A stretch of 64,000 nt of DNA from Desulfovibrio subterraneus. GTDB taxonomy: Bacteria; Desulfobacterota; Desulfovibrionia; Desulfovibrionales; Desulfovibrionaceae. The notes beneath the pieces are model-generated. The model saw nothing but the letters and a program-made list of their open reading frames with translations. It did not search any database and was not told where the DNA came from. Positions 1-7,245 of this stretch are shown here, piece after piece. Both the position numbers and the translations under genes were made by a program. The stretch is from assembly GCF_013340285.1 (NCBI RefSeq), contig NZ_BLVO01000016.1, positions 485,021 to 549,020 of the forward strand, in the 5' to 3' direction. Every line of letters begins with the position of its first letter. The first letter of the stretch is position 1.

Positions 1-270
1 GTCCAGAATGGTAGCCAGAGCGGCATCAAGGGCAGCGGTGTCGGCATTGCCGAGGTCGATCAGGCCGAGGGCCACGCCGTTTTCAATGGCGGCTGCCACG
101 TCCTGGGGCTGCAGGGCGGTAACGGTTTCAGCGGCCACAGCAGCGTCGATCACGTCGCCGGCTGCAAAATTGGCGAACTTCACGCCCTTCTTGAGCAGCT
201 TTTCAATGGAAGCGCCTGCGCCGAGTTCGGCTGCGGGGGCAAGTACGATAAGAGCTTTCTTCTCAGCCAT
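1..270 (-). CDS. Ala-rich protein of unknown function, 3' part cut by window edge
   Basis: The first 90 residues of a protein whose C-terminus lies before base 1. It starts at ATG 270, behind AAGGATT. The visible part begins MAEKKALIVLAPAAELGAGA and is rich in Ala, Val, Leu and Asp, with no signal peptide, Cys motif or transmembrane stretch. I do not recognise the family. It lies 68 bp downstream of the alkaline-phosphatase-superfamily gene on the same strand, so the two are probably cotranscribed from the sigma-54 promoter near 2285-2302. A strong hairpin (293-323) separates them. A second hydrolase-like or accessory subunit is possible, but nothing visible proves it. Confidence 0.6.
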   Translation of the reverse strand, partial: MAEKKALIVLAPAAELGAGASIEKLLKKGVKFANFAAGDVIDAAVAAETVTALQPQDVAAAIENGVALGLIDLGNADTAALDAALATILD

Positions 271-292
271 GATTCAATCCTTGCAGGTATAC

Positions 293-323
293 CCCGTGCG
301 GCAGAGCGGGTCTGCCGCACGGG
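293..323. other. Intercistronic hairpin between the hydrolase and its downstream partner
   Basis: CCCGTGCGGCAGA (293-305) pairs perfectly with TCTGCCGCACGGG (311-323) around a 5-base loop. On the minus strand there is no T-run after it, so it is unlikely to be a full terminator. A stem this strong between two cotranscribed genes more often acts in mRNA processing or in setting unequal expression. That role is inference. Confidence 0.6.
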
Positions 324-338
324 ATGAGATGTTTGGAA

Positions 339-2225
339 TTACTTAACCAGGTTGGGGTCTTCCATGATCTGGTACATGATGCCGCCTTCGGCATCGTCCG
401 GAATGGGGTTACCGGTGGCGTAGCAGATGGTGGGCACGATGTCGGCCAGCCAGCGGGGACGTTCGTACTTGAAGTTCTTCTTGATGTTGGGGCCCTTGAA
501 CAGAAGGATGTTCTTCAGGCTGCCGCATCCGGATTCGCCGGTGGGGAACCCGTAGCCGTGTTCTGCCATGTATTCGGGCTTCAGTGCGTATACAACGTCA
601 CCGGCCTGGGCGCCGCCCATGCCGAACACGGTTGCATCTTCCTTGCGCACTGCCAGCAGCACGGGGCGTTCGCCGGTGTCGGGGTGCTTGAAGTCGAGCA
701 GGGCGTCGATGATCTGGTCGCGCACCTTTTCATAATCTTCAGCTTCAACAATGCCGCCCGGGTACTTGTCCTTCAGGTTCACGTACACGAACATGTAGCG
801 CTGGGGCACTGCCACAGACTTGGAAACGTCCAGCACGTAGTTGAAGCCTTCGGTTTCTTCGTAGATTTCCCAGTAGTTCTCGGAATTCTTGGGCTCGTAG
901 TGGCACAGACCCTTGGCCTTGAGTGCCTCTGCGGTGTTCAGAATGGGACCGATGGGGGTTGCGCCGTGGTCGGAGCACAGGCAGACGAGGGTTTCGTCGC
1001 CGAAGATTTCCATCATCTTGCCGAGCATGCGGTCTTCGATCTGGTAAATCTTGCGTTCCATGTCGTAGGCGCGGTTGCGTACTTCTTCGTCCTTGCTGTC
1101 CATGTCGCCCAGCCAGCCGTGGTAGAACCAGTCGATGGGGTGGGAGTGCATGTAGAAGAGGTCCCAGTCGGCATTGGAGGTCAGCAGGCTGGAAGCGACA
1201 CGCACGAGCCAGTCGGAATGGAACTGGGCCAGTTCGACCACGGTGTCCATGTCCAGAATGCCGTGCATGAAGCCCACGAGACCGATGTCGTTGGCGATGA
1301 CGTCATGGGAGAAGTCGATGTCGCCAGCTGCCTCGGCAGGAGCAATGAAGCCGCGATGACCGGAAATGCCGGTGATGTAGAGCTTGAATTCTTCGGCATC
1401 GTCGGAAAGGCTGATCAGCTTGCAGCGGAAGGTGCCCTTCTCGTTGCGGCCGTCTTCCTTGACGGTGAAGTCGTGCACCACGGGGGCGCTCCACTTGCCG
1501 GTGGTGATGGTGAAGAAGGCCTTGGAGTAGTCCTTTTCAGGACACAGCGCGAAGGTGTCGAAACCGTCGTCGCCGCTTTCCCAGCACAGGCCGTACCAGG
1601 TCTGGTTTTCCAGCGGGGACATGGATTCCTTGAAAGCCATGTCTACGGTGAACTCCAGAGGCTCATCGCACTCGGGAAGGTTCGCCCAGCCGCGTGCCTT
1701 ATCAAAGCTGGCCTGCACACCCATGGGGAAGAAGTCGCTGGAGATGACGCTTTCGGAAGCGAGGAATTCGCGGTGCGCGTTGCCTTCTTCCATCCAGCGG
1801 GTTTCAGCAGGGGAGATGCCTTCGCCCATGACCATGACGCCGTTCTTCATCTTGCTCGGCCATGCCATGGGGTAGTTGACGACGATGCACTTCTTGCCGT
1901 CCTTGTCCCAACGGTCCCAGATGGTCTGAGCGGTCAGGATTTCGGAACCGAATGCCTGTACGGTCTGCTTATGTTCGAGGCTTCTGCCTTCAACGTAGTA
2001 GTAATAGTCTTCAACACCGTGGGTGCGGGGGTAAGCGCCGGTGCAGATGGTTGCCCATGAGGGCGGGGTAACCGTAGGCAGGTTGTAGCCTTCGGTCATA
2101 TAGCTGCCGGTTTCCATGAATTTCTTGAAGTTGGGCAGCGCGCCTTCGGCAACGAGTGCCTCAAGGCGCTTGGGGATGGCGCAGTCAAAGCCCAGAAGGG
2201 CCGCGCGCTTTGCTTTGACAGTCAT
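339..2225 (-). CDS. Alkaline phosphatase superfamily hydrolase (type I phosphodiesterase/nucleotide pyrophosphatase-like)
   Basis: A 628-residue cytoplasmic protein with no signal peptide. Superfamily landmarks are visible: an N-terminal metal-ligand Asp in LGFDCAIP (D14), the nucleophile region TVTPPSWATICTGAYPRTHG (about 51-70, T53 the likely nucleophile), the metal motif DWFYHGWLGD in the middle, and SDHGATPIGP further on. Members hydrolyse phosphomonoesters, phosphodiesters, phosphonates or sulfates, or act as phosphomutases, so the substrate cannot be named. ATG 2225 is preceded by AGGAG. It diverges from the BCCT transporter, and a sigma-54-type promoter (TGGCACTGTTTTTGTA, minus strand) lies 60-75 bp upstream. 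Control by the enhancer-binding protein at 4887-6389 is inferred. An Ala-rich gene follows in the same direction. Confident of the superfamily, not the reaction. Confidence 0.85.
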   Translation of the reverse strand: MTVKAKRAALLGFDCAIPKRLEALVAEGALPNFKKFMETGSYMTEGYNLPTVTPPSWATICTGAYPRTHGVEDYYYYVEGRSLEHKQTVQAFGSEILTAQTIWDRWDKDGKKCIVVNYPMAWPSKMKNGVMVMGEGISPAETRWMEEGNAHREFLASESVISSDFFPMGVQASFDKARGWANLPECDEPLEFTVDMAFKESMSPLENQTWYGLCWESGDDGFDTFALCPEKDYSKAFFTITTGKWSAPVVHDFTVKEDGRNEKGTFRCKLISLSDDAEEFKLYITGISGHRGFIAPAEAAGDIDFSHDVIANDIGLVGFMHGILDMDTVVELAQFHSDWLVRVASSLLTSNADWDLFYMHSHPIDWFYHGWLGDMDSKDEEVRNRAYDMERKIYQIEDRMLGKMMEIFGDETLVCLCSDHGATPIGPILNTAEALKAKGLCHYEPKNSENYWEIYEETEGFNYVLDVSKSVAVPQRYMFVYVNLKDKYPGGIVEAEDYEKVRDQIIDALLDFKHPDTGERPVLLAVRKEDATVFGMGGAQAGDVVYALKPEYMAEHGYGFPTGESGCGSLKNILLFKGPNIKKNFKYERPRWLADIVPTICYATGNPIPDDAEGGIMYQIMEDPNLVK

Positions 2226-2284
2226 GTTCCGACTCCTGTGTGATTATGAAAAGCGCCTGAGCGCAGGTCCAGCTGGCCCCACAG

Positions 2285-2302
2285 TTACAAAAACAGTGCC
2301 AC
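2285..2302 (-). promoter_or_regulatory. Sigma-54 promoter of the hydrolase operon
   Basis: On the minus strand the sequence reads TGGCACTGTTTTTGTA. The -24 element TGGCAC is perfect and the -12 element is TTTGTA, with the usual GC replaced by GT. Spacing GG-N10-GT is correct, and it lies about 60 bp upstream of ATG 2225. Confidence 0.7.
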
Positions 2303-2364
2303 TTCGTTTTATTCTTTTATTTCAATGTGATGTCTAAATACTGATTGCTGGAGGGCATGCAGGG

Positions 2365-2380
2365 GCGACAGAGGTGTCTC
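2365..2380. promoter_or_regulatory. Putative enhancer-binding site, one mismatch
   Basis: GCGACA-gagg-TGTCTC matches the palindrome GCGACA-N4-TGTCGC at 11 of 12 arm positions. It lies about 65 bp upstream of the hydrolase -24 box, a normal distance for a sigma-54 activator site. Confidence 0.55.
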
Positions 2381-2488
2381 CCGTGCTCTGCCCAAACTTT
2401 CACAAAGAGTGCCTGTCGCGCTTGGGTTTATACTATGTCGCCTTTCATGCCCCGCAAAAAGGCGCAGGGATGGGGACGACAGGCAGAG

Positions 2489-2504
2489 GCGACAGTTGTG
2501 ACGC
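2489..2504. promoter_or_regulatory. Putative enhancer-binding site, one mismatch
   Basis: GCGACA-gttg-TGACGC, 11 of 12 arm positions of GCGACA-N4-TGTCGC, in the divergent region between the hydrolase and the BCCT gene. A weaker relative, GCGACA-ttca-TGACGT, occurs at 2681-2696, about 90 bp upstream of the BCCT promoter. Confidence 0.5.
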
Positions 2505-2784
2505 AGTTTGCGAAGGATACCAGCGAGGTGGAACGGAGAGACAGACAGGGGTTGTGAATTCCGTGGCAAATCGCCGCAGCACAAGAGGGTCCGGCATGTT
2601 TTTTTAGCTTGTCAGGAAGGCGCAGTAAGGCGAAAAGGCGCGCAGCCATGCAGCGGAAAAAGCCTGAAAAGCAAGGCGGGGCGACATTCATGACGTTACC
2701 CGCAGCCGCTGCCATTTGAAGATGGATGTATGTTCTCGGGGAATGTCCTTACAGCATAGCAGGTTAGGGCTGAGTTGTGAAAAA

Positions 2785-2800
2785 TGGCACAAAACGTGCT
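2785..2800 (+). promoter_or_regulatory. Sigma-54 promoter of the BCCT gene
   Basis: TGGCACAAAACGTGCT has a perfect -24 TGGCAC, GG-N10-GC spacing and a -12 GTGCT. It leaves a leader of about 145 nt before ATG 2954. Confidence 0.75.
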
Positions 2801-2953
2801 CCTATAGGGGAACGTATCGCCTGATTCGCTCGTCCAGCTGAGCATCTGGAGTACTATGCAGCTGAAACACACGGTATTGGCCGGGAGGTACCCCGGTCTC
2901 AACCTGAAACGGACAGCCCCCCCTGAACATCCTTATTTGAGGAGCTGACGCGT

Positions 2954-4513
2954 ATGTCTATGAAACCGAACGACGAAACCCCGAACCTTCGCCCTGATAA
3001 ATTCATTCTTATTCCTGCGACCCTGGTTCTGGTCGCCATCATTGCCTGCTCCATTCTGTTCACCAAGTCTTGTGAAGAGATTCTGAAGACGGCTTACAAC
3101 GCTTTCACATACACCACCGGTACCTGGTACCTCTGGGTTACCGTGTTCATGATCCTGCTTTCCGGTTATTTTGTTTTCAGTAAGTACGGCGAAATCAAGT
3201 TCGGCGAACCTGATGAAAAGCCCGAGTTCAACAATTACTCGTGGCTGGCCATGATGTTCTGTTCCGGCGTTGCCGGTGCGGTCATGTTCTGGTCCATTGC
3301 AGAGCCGCTGTACAACCTTGCCTATCCCCCCATGTTTGCAGAGCCCCTTTCGCGCGAATCCTATGAATGGGCCATGTCCTATGTGCTGCTGCACTGGGGG
3401 CCTGTTACCTGGCCCTGGTACATGGTGACTGCGCTGCCCATCTGCTACATGTTCTACAAGCGCAAAAAGCCCGTTCTGCGCATCAGTTCCGCCGCTGAAC
3501 CGGTTCTCGGCGAGAGGGTGAACGGCGGCATCGGCCGTGCCATTGAAGTGTTCTTCATCATCGGCCTCATGTTCTCCAACGCAGCCGTCATGGGCGTTTC
3601 CGTACCGATTGTTAACCATGCTCTTGCTGCCACGCTGCATATCGAACCTTCGTTTACTCTTGAGCTTATCATTCTGGCCGTCAGCGCCGTTATCTTCACC
3701 GCCTCCGTTTCTCTCGGTCTGCAGAAGGGCATCAAGCTGCTTTCCGACGCAAACGTGGTTATTGCCCTGATGCTTGTGTTCTTCTGTTTTGTGACCGGTC
3801 CCACCGTATTTATTGTGAACAACTTCACCAGTTCCTTCGGTCACATGCTGAATAACTTCTTCGAGATGATCTTCTGGACCGACCCCTACACCAAGGGCAC
3901 CTTCCCGCAGGACTGGACCATCTTCTATGCTCTCTGGATGGCTTCCTACGGTCCCTTCATGGGTCTGTTCATTGCCCGTATCTCCCGCGGCCGTACCGTT
4001 CGTCAGGTTGTGGCCATGGGTCTTGCAGGCGGTATTGCCGGTTCGTACATGATTCACGCCGTGTTCGGCGGGTACACCCTCTTTGCCCAGCTTAACGGTG
4101 TTGTTGACGCCGTGGGCGTGCTCAATGCCAGCGGCGGCCCTGCTGCTCTGGTTTCCGTGCTCAGCACCCTGCCCGCAGGCACCGCCGTGCTCATCGGTTA
4201 CTGCCTCTTCTCCACCATCTTCCTTGCGACCAGCGTAGACTCCTGCGCATACGTCATTGCCTGTTCCGCTACCACCAAGCTCACCATCGGTGCCGAACCC
4301 ACCCGTGGTCACCGCTTCTACTGGGCAGCGGTGCAGGCCGGTCTGGCCCTTGCCGCCATTACCATGGGCGGTCTCGGACCTGTGCGCGTATTCGCGAACT
4401 TCTCCGGCGCACTCATGCTCATCCCCATTGCACTGGTTGTGGTGTCGTGGTTCAAGATGGTGCGTGAGGACAAGGCTCTGGAACAAATCTGCAAACAGAA
4501 CCCCAATGCCTAA
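2954..4513 (+). CDS. BCCT-family transporter (betaine/carnitine/choline type), diverged substrate site
   Basis: A 519-residue inner-membrane transporter with about 12 hydrophobic segments. BCCT hallmarks are the early MFWSIAEPLYNLAYPP stretch (family pattern WG..EP) and the conserved loop FIARISRGRTVRQ (about 335-348). The family takes up quaternary ammonium or zwitterionic compounds such as betaine, choline or carnitine, by Na+ coupling or exchange. Oddly, the usual Trp-rich segment before that loop, FYWAWW..W in typical members, is here FYALWMASYGPFMGLF, so several aromatic residues of the usual substrate cage are replaced. A non-standard substrate is therefore plausible. The start at 2954 follows GAGGAGCTG. 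It sits under its own sigma-54 promoter and diverges from the hydrolase. Confidence 0.9.
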   Translation: MSMKPNDETPNLRPDKFILIPATLVLVAIIACSILFTKSCEEILKTAYNAFTYTTGTWYLWVTVFMILLSGYFVFSKYGEIKFGEPDEKPEFNNYSWLAMMFCSGVAGAVMFWSIAEPLYNLAYPPMFAEPLSRESYEWAMSYVLLHWGPVTWPWYMVTALPICYMFYKRKKPVLRISSAAEPVLGERVNGGIGRAIEVFFIIGLMFSNAAVMGVSVPIVNHALAATLHIEPSFTLELIILAVSAVIFTASVSLGLQKGIKLLSDANVVIALMLVFFCFVTGPTVFIVNNFTSSFGHMLNNFFEMIFWTDPYTKGTFPQDWTIFYALWMASYGPFMGLFIARISRGRTVRQVVAMGLAGGIAGSYMIHAVFGGYTLFAQLNGVVDAVGVLNASGGPAALVSVLSTLPAGTAVLIGYCLFSTIFLATSVDSCAYVIACSATTKLTIGAEPTRGHRFYWAAVQAGLALAAITMGGLGPVRVFANFSGALMLIPIALVVVSWFKMVREDKALEQICKQNPNA

Positions 4514-4550
4514 CCCAACGTTTGGCGGCTAGGCCGTTACCGGAACTCGT

Positions 4551-4622
4551 GTCCGGCAGCGTGCTGCCGGACAGCTGATATATAGGAAACAGATGCGGGC
4601 GGAGCACATAGTGCTCCGCCCG
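4551..4622. terminator. Two adjacent hairpins downstream of the BCCT gene
   Basis: GTCCGGCAGC/GCTGCCGGAC (4551-4572) is followed by CGGGCGGAGCAC/GTGCTCCGCCCG (4596-4622, 3-base loop). Neither has a T-run. They probably mark the 3' end of the BCCT transcript together with the terminator at 4827-4867. The stretch 4623-4826 holds no gene I can support. Confidence 0.5.
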
Positions 4623-4826
4623 ATATGGCTTGCCGTGCGGTGTGGCACTCAAGGGAGGCTCCCGCCGGAGCATGCCGTATCCGCGGGGCGTGCTGCTTCA
4701 GCTCCTGAGCAAAGGGCATATAGGCCCCGATGCAATGCCGTATCTGCTTTCCGGCAGAAACCAGTTTGGCTTGCATCCGGCCGGCGGCTGCCGGAATATC
4801 CTTTCAGCAGATTCCGATAGAATAAT

Positions 4827-4867
4827 AAGGGCCGGTACAACGCGTATGCGCTGTACCGGCCCTTTTT
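4827..4867. terminator. Bidirectional rho-independent terminator between BCCT and regulator
   Basis: AAGGGCCGGTACA (4827-4839) pairs with TGTACCGGCCCTT (4852-4864), followed on the plus strand by more T. The minus strand also ends in a short T-rich stretch. It lies between convergent genes: BCCT (plus) and the sigma-54 regulator (minus, stop 4887). Confidence 0.8.
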
Positions 4868-4886
4868 GTATTCGGACGACTGCGAA

Positions 4887-6389
4887 TCAGGAATGTCGTT
4901 TTATGCCGTATTTCTTGAGCTTGCGTTGCAGGGTGCGGATGGTCACCCCGAGCGTGTCGGCAGTTTTGCCCTTCTTCCAGCTGTTCTGTTCCAGAGCGAG
5001 CAGAATGCGCTGCATTTCGATCTGGCTCTTGGCGTCGGAAAGGGAGCCGTCGGTGGGGGAATGCTGAAAAACCGGTCCTGCCGTGCTGGCAGAATTGGGC
5101 TGCATGCTTTCGCTGGAAAAAGAGATGGTCGAGGCGCTGTGTTCGTCTTCCTGCGCTTTCAGCGGTGCAAAGTCGAAGATGTCCGGACACGGGGTTTCCG
5201 AGGCCAGCACAAGCTCGCCGAACGCCCAGTAGTTTTCGAGCGTGTTCTGCAGTTCGCGCACATTGCCGGGCCAGCCGTGCCGGACGAGCTGTTGCATGAT
5301 CTGTTTGGGAACTGGCTTGGATATGCCCTTTTTGCGGGCATAATCCGCCACAAGCAGAGGGATGTCCGCCCTGCGTTCCCGCAGCGGGGGCAGAACAATG
5401 GGCAGCACGTGGATGCGGTAGAAGAAGTCCGCCCGCATGGATTTGTTCTTCACCAGCTCGCTCAGGTTGCGGTTGGTGGCGGAAATGAGCCGGAAGTTGG
5501 AGGTTTTGACGTCGTTCGACCCCACAGGCGTGTAGGACTTGCCTTCCAGCGCGCGGAGCAGCTTCACCTGCAGGTTCAGGGGCAGATCCGCAATTTCATC
5601 AAGGAAGAGGGTGCCGTCGTCCGCAGCGGCCAGATAGCCGGGCCTGTTGGTGGTGGCACCGGAAAAAGCGCCCTTGACGTGGCCGAAAAATTCACTTTCG
5701 AGCAACTGTTCGGGAATGGCGGCACAGTTTACCGGAATGTAGCGCCCCTTCACGTTGGACATTTCGTGAATGGTCTGCGCCGCAAGGTCTTTGCCCACGC
5801 CGGTTTCGCCATAGAGGATGACGCTCATATTCGTTTTGGCGGCCTTGAGGAGCAGATTGTAGACCCGTTGCATGGGCTCGCTGGTGCCTATTATGCGGCT
5901 GAAGCCTGCGGGGTTGGCGGCAGAGGTGCGCAGCAGGGTGTTTTCTTCTTTCAGCTTGAACTCCCGCGCTTTCTGCGCGGTGACGTCCATCATTATGCCC
6001 TCAAGGTAGGTGCAGTTACCCGCCGCGTCGAAAACCCCTTCGCCCTGGTCCCATATCCATCGTGTTTCGTCGGAGGGAAGGCGCACGCGGTAGTAGATTT
6101 CGTAACTCTTCCTCTGGCTTATGGCCTCATGGATTCTCTTGCGCATCTTGGCGAGATCTTCTTCATGGGTCATGCGCTCCACCGTGTTGGAAGGATTTTT
6201 CATCACTTCGTCCACGGTAAGACCGAGCAGTCTTTCGCTTCCCTTGCTGGCAAAGACCATGCGGTATTCATAGCTGCGCTCCACAACGCAGCGGTAGGCC
6301 ATGCCGGGAAGGTGGTTGAGCAGGCGGGTGTGGCTTGCCTCAACTTCATTCAGGCGTTGCTGCAGAATTTCGTATGATGTGCTTTTCAT
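4887..6389 (-). CDS. Sigma-54-dependent transcriptional activator, PAS-AAA+-Fis
   Basis: A 500-residue enhancer-binding protein. It has an N-terminal PAS domain (about 10-135, with PAC-like EIYYRVRLPSDETRWIWDQG), a central AAA+ domain with Walker A GETGVGKD (about 193-200), the sigma-54 contact loop GAFSGA (about 240; consensus GAFTGA) and Walker B LFLDEIADL, then a C-terminal Fis-type helix-turn-helix in the last 40 residues (LGVTIRTLQRKLKKYGI). A PAS sensor suggests a small ligand, haem or flavin signal rather than a kinase partner. I chose ATG 6389 (MKSTSYEIL); the reading frame is open to 6665, but the extra residues look non-coding. It diverges from the OsmC operon and sits amid four promoters of its sigma type, so it is the likely regulator of 1-11.4 kb. 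Confidence 0.9.
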   Translation of the reverse strand: MKSTSYEILQQRLNEVEASHTRLLNHLPGMAYRCVVERSYEYRMVFASKGSERLLGLTVDEVMKNPSNTVERMTHEEDLAKMRKRIHEAISQRKSYEIYYRVRLPSDETRWIWDQGEGVFDAAGNCTYLEGIMMDVTAQKAREFKLKEENTLLRTSAANPAGFSRIIGTSEPMQRVYNLLLKAAKTNMSVILYGETGVGKDLAAQTIHEMSNVKGRYIPVNCAAIPEQLLESEFFGHVKGAFSGATTNRPGYLAAADDGTLFLDEIADLPLNLQVKLLRALEGKSYTPVGSNDVKTSNFRLISATNRNLSELVKNKSMRADFFYRIHVLPIVLPPLRERRADIPLLVADYARKKGISKPVPKQIMQQLVRHGWPGNVRELQNTLENYWAFGELVLASETPCPDIFDFAPLKAQEDEHSASTISFSSESMQPNSASTAGPVFQHSPTDGSLSDAKSQIEMQRILLALEQNSWKKGKTADTLGVTIRTLQRKLKKYGIKRHS

Positions 6390-6547
6390 GAGTGTGTTCT
6401 CTGCTGGTTTGTTCAATCCAGCACAATGCATATACCGCGCCGTTTTCAGGACATTTGTGTCTTGTTTTTCAACGCGCCGACTTAATTGTATTTTATTATG
6501 AGCAGCAGGCGGGAATGCAGATAACGGGAGAAGGAAATGGCCGAAAT

Positions 6548-6563
6548 GCGACATGGGTGTCGC
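6548..6563. promoter_or_regulatory. Perfect enhancer-binding palindrome, copy 1
   Basis: GCGACATGGGTGTCGC: perfect 6-bp arms GCGACA/TGTCGC, 4-bp spacer. About 170 bp upstream of the sigma-54 promoter of the OsmC operon and about 160 bp upstream of the divergent regulator start. Confidence 0.75.
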
Positions 6564-6618
6564 GGTCTGCTCTGTGTGTCGTATGGCTCCCCGGGCCATA
6601 CACATGCCGAAAAGGTGT

Positions 6619-6634
6619 GCGACATGGCTGTCGC
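6619..6634. promoter_or_regulatory. Perfect enhancer-binding palindrome, copy 2
   Basis: GCGACATGGCTGTCGC, same arms as the site at 6548, centre-to-centre 71 bp (close to seven helical turns). It is about 100 bp upstream of the -24 box at 6721, the classical distance for an activator of sigma-54 RNA polymerase. Confidence 0.75.
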
Positions 6635-6719
6635 TCTCTATGGGTGGTACGGGGAGTTGCGTCAAGCCAAATTATGTATTTTTTAATTAACTATCTGAAA
6701 TAAATTGTATTTATTGGCT

Positions 6720-6735
6720 TGGTATGGACTGTGCT
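6720..6735 (+). promoter_or_regulatory. Sigma-54 promoter of the OsmC-lpd-gcvH operon
   Basis: TGGTATGGACTGTGCT has GG (6721-6722) and GC (6733-6734) separated by exactly 10 bp. It sits in an AT-rich context, about 50 bp before ATG 6788. Confidence 0.7.
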
Positions 6736-6787
6736 ACTTCGCGGCCAATGGACGGCCTTGTCCAAATAATCACGAGGGAGATGCAAT

Positions 6788-7213
6788 ATGGCCCATGTCA
6801 TTGTTTCATATGACCGCGAAGGTGAAAAGCAGACCATTAACACTGGTTCCAAGATTCTCGGCGAACTCAATATCAACTACGACGGCGTACCCGAAGACGA
6901 GCGCGGCGGTACCGCCAAGCAGCTGCTGGCTTCTTCAGCGCTGTACTGCTTCTGCGGCGCACTGGGCAAGGCGCTGGAAACCCGTGGCGCCAAGTACGAG
7001 CGCATAACCGGCACCGCCACTCTTGAAACAGGCGTGGATGACAAGAAGCGCGCCCGTGTTATCGGCATTGCTCTGGATGTGACTGTGTACATGGATGAGG
7101 AATTCGAATTCATTTTCGACCGGGTGGAAAAGATCATGCAGCAGGGCTGTCTCGTTACCGCTTCCCTGCACGAAGCCTTCCCTGTCACCTACAAGCTTCA
7201 TCACGAATTCTAA
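6788..7213 (+). CDS. OsmC-family protein
   Basis: A 141-residue cytoplasmic protein. The OsmC/Ohr fold signature is seen in the helix TAKQLLASSALYCFCGALGKAL (about 42-63), followed by beta-rich sequence and a second helix RVEKIMQQGCLVTASL. Cys residues sit at 54, 56 and 121. Ohr/OsmC peroxidases use one Cys in each of these two helices; the extra Cys two residues away (C-F-C) and the loss of the usual PEEL motif are unusual. Some relatives reduce organic hydroperoxides, others have no known function. GGAG precedes ATG. It is the first gene of an operon with lipoamide dehydrogenase (33 bp gap) and an H protein. As Ohr/OsmC enzymes can be reduced by lipoylated proteins, the trio may form one redox chain (inference). 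Confidence 0.85.
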   Translation: MAHVIVSYDREGEKQTINTGSKILGELNINYDGVPEDERGGTAKQLLASSALYCFCGALGKALETRGAKYERITGTATLETGVDDKKRARVIGIALDVTVYMDEEFEFIFDRVEKIMQQGCLVTASLHEAFPVTYKLHHEF

Positions 7214-7245
7214 CCGGTTCGCAGTCCGGGCAAAGAGGAAGAGCA

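Noticed and set aside
324-2060. Long plus-strand open frame opposite the hydrolase
   Set aside because: Shadow of the high-GC minus-strand gene: His/Val/Gly-rich translation, no domain and no RBS.
2933-4486. Minus-strand frame of 517 codons opposite the BCCT gene
   Set aside because: Antisense shadow; translation is His/Gly/Asn-rich, while the plus frame is a clear transporter.
4866-6377. Plus-strand frame opposite the sigma-54 regulator
   Set aside because: Antisense shadow; the minus frame has intact AAA+ and Fis motifs.
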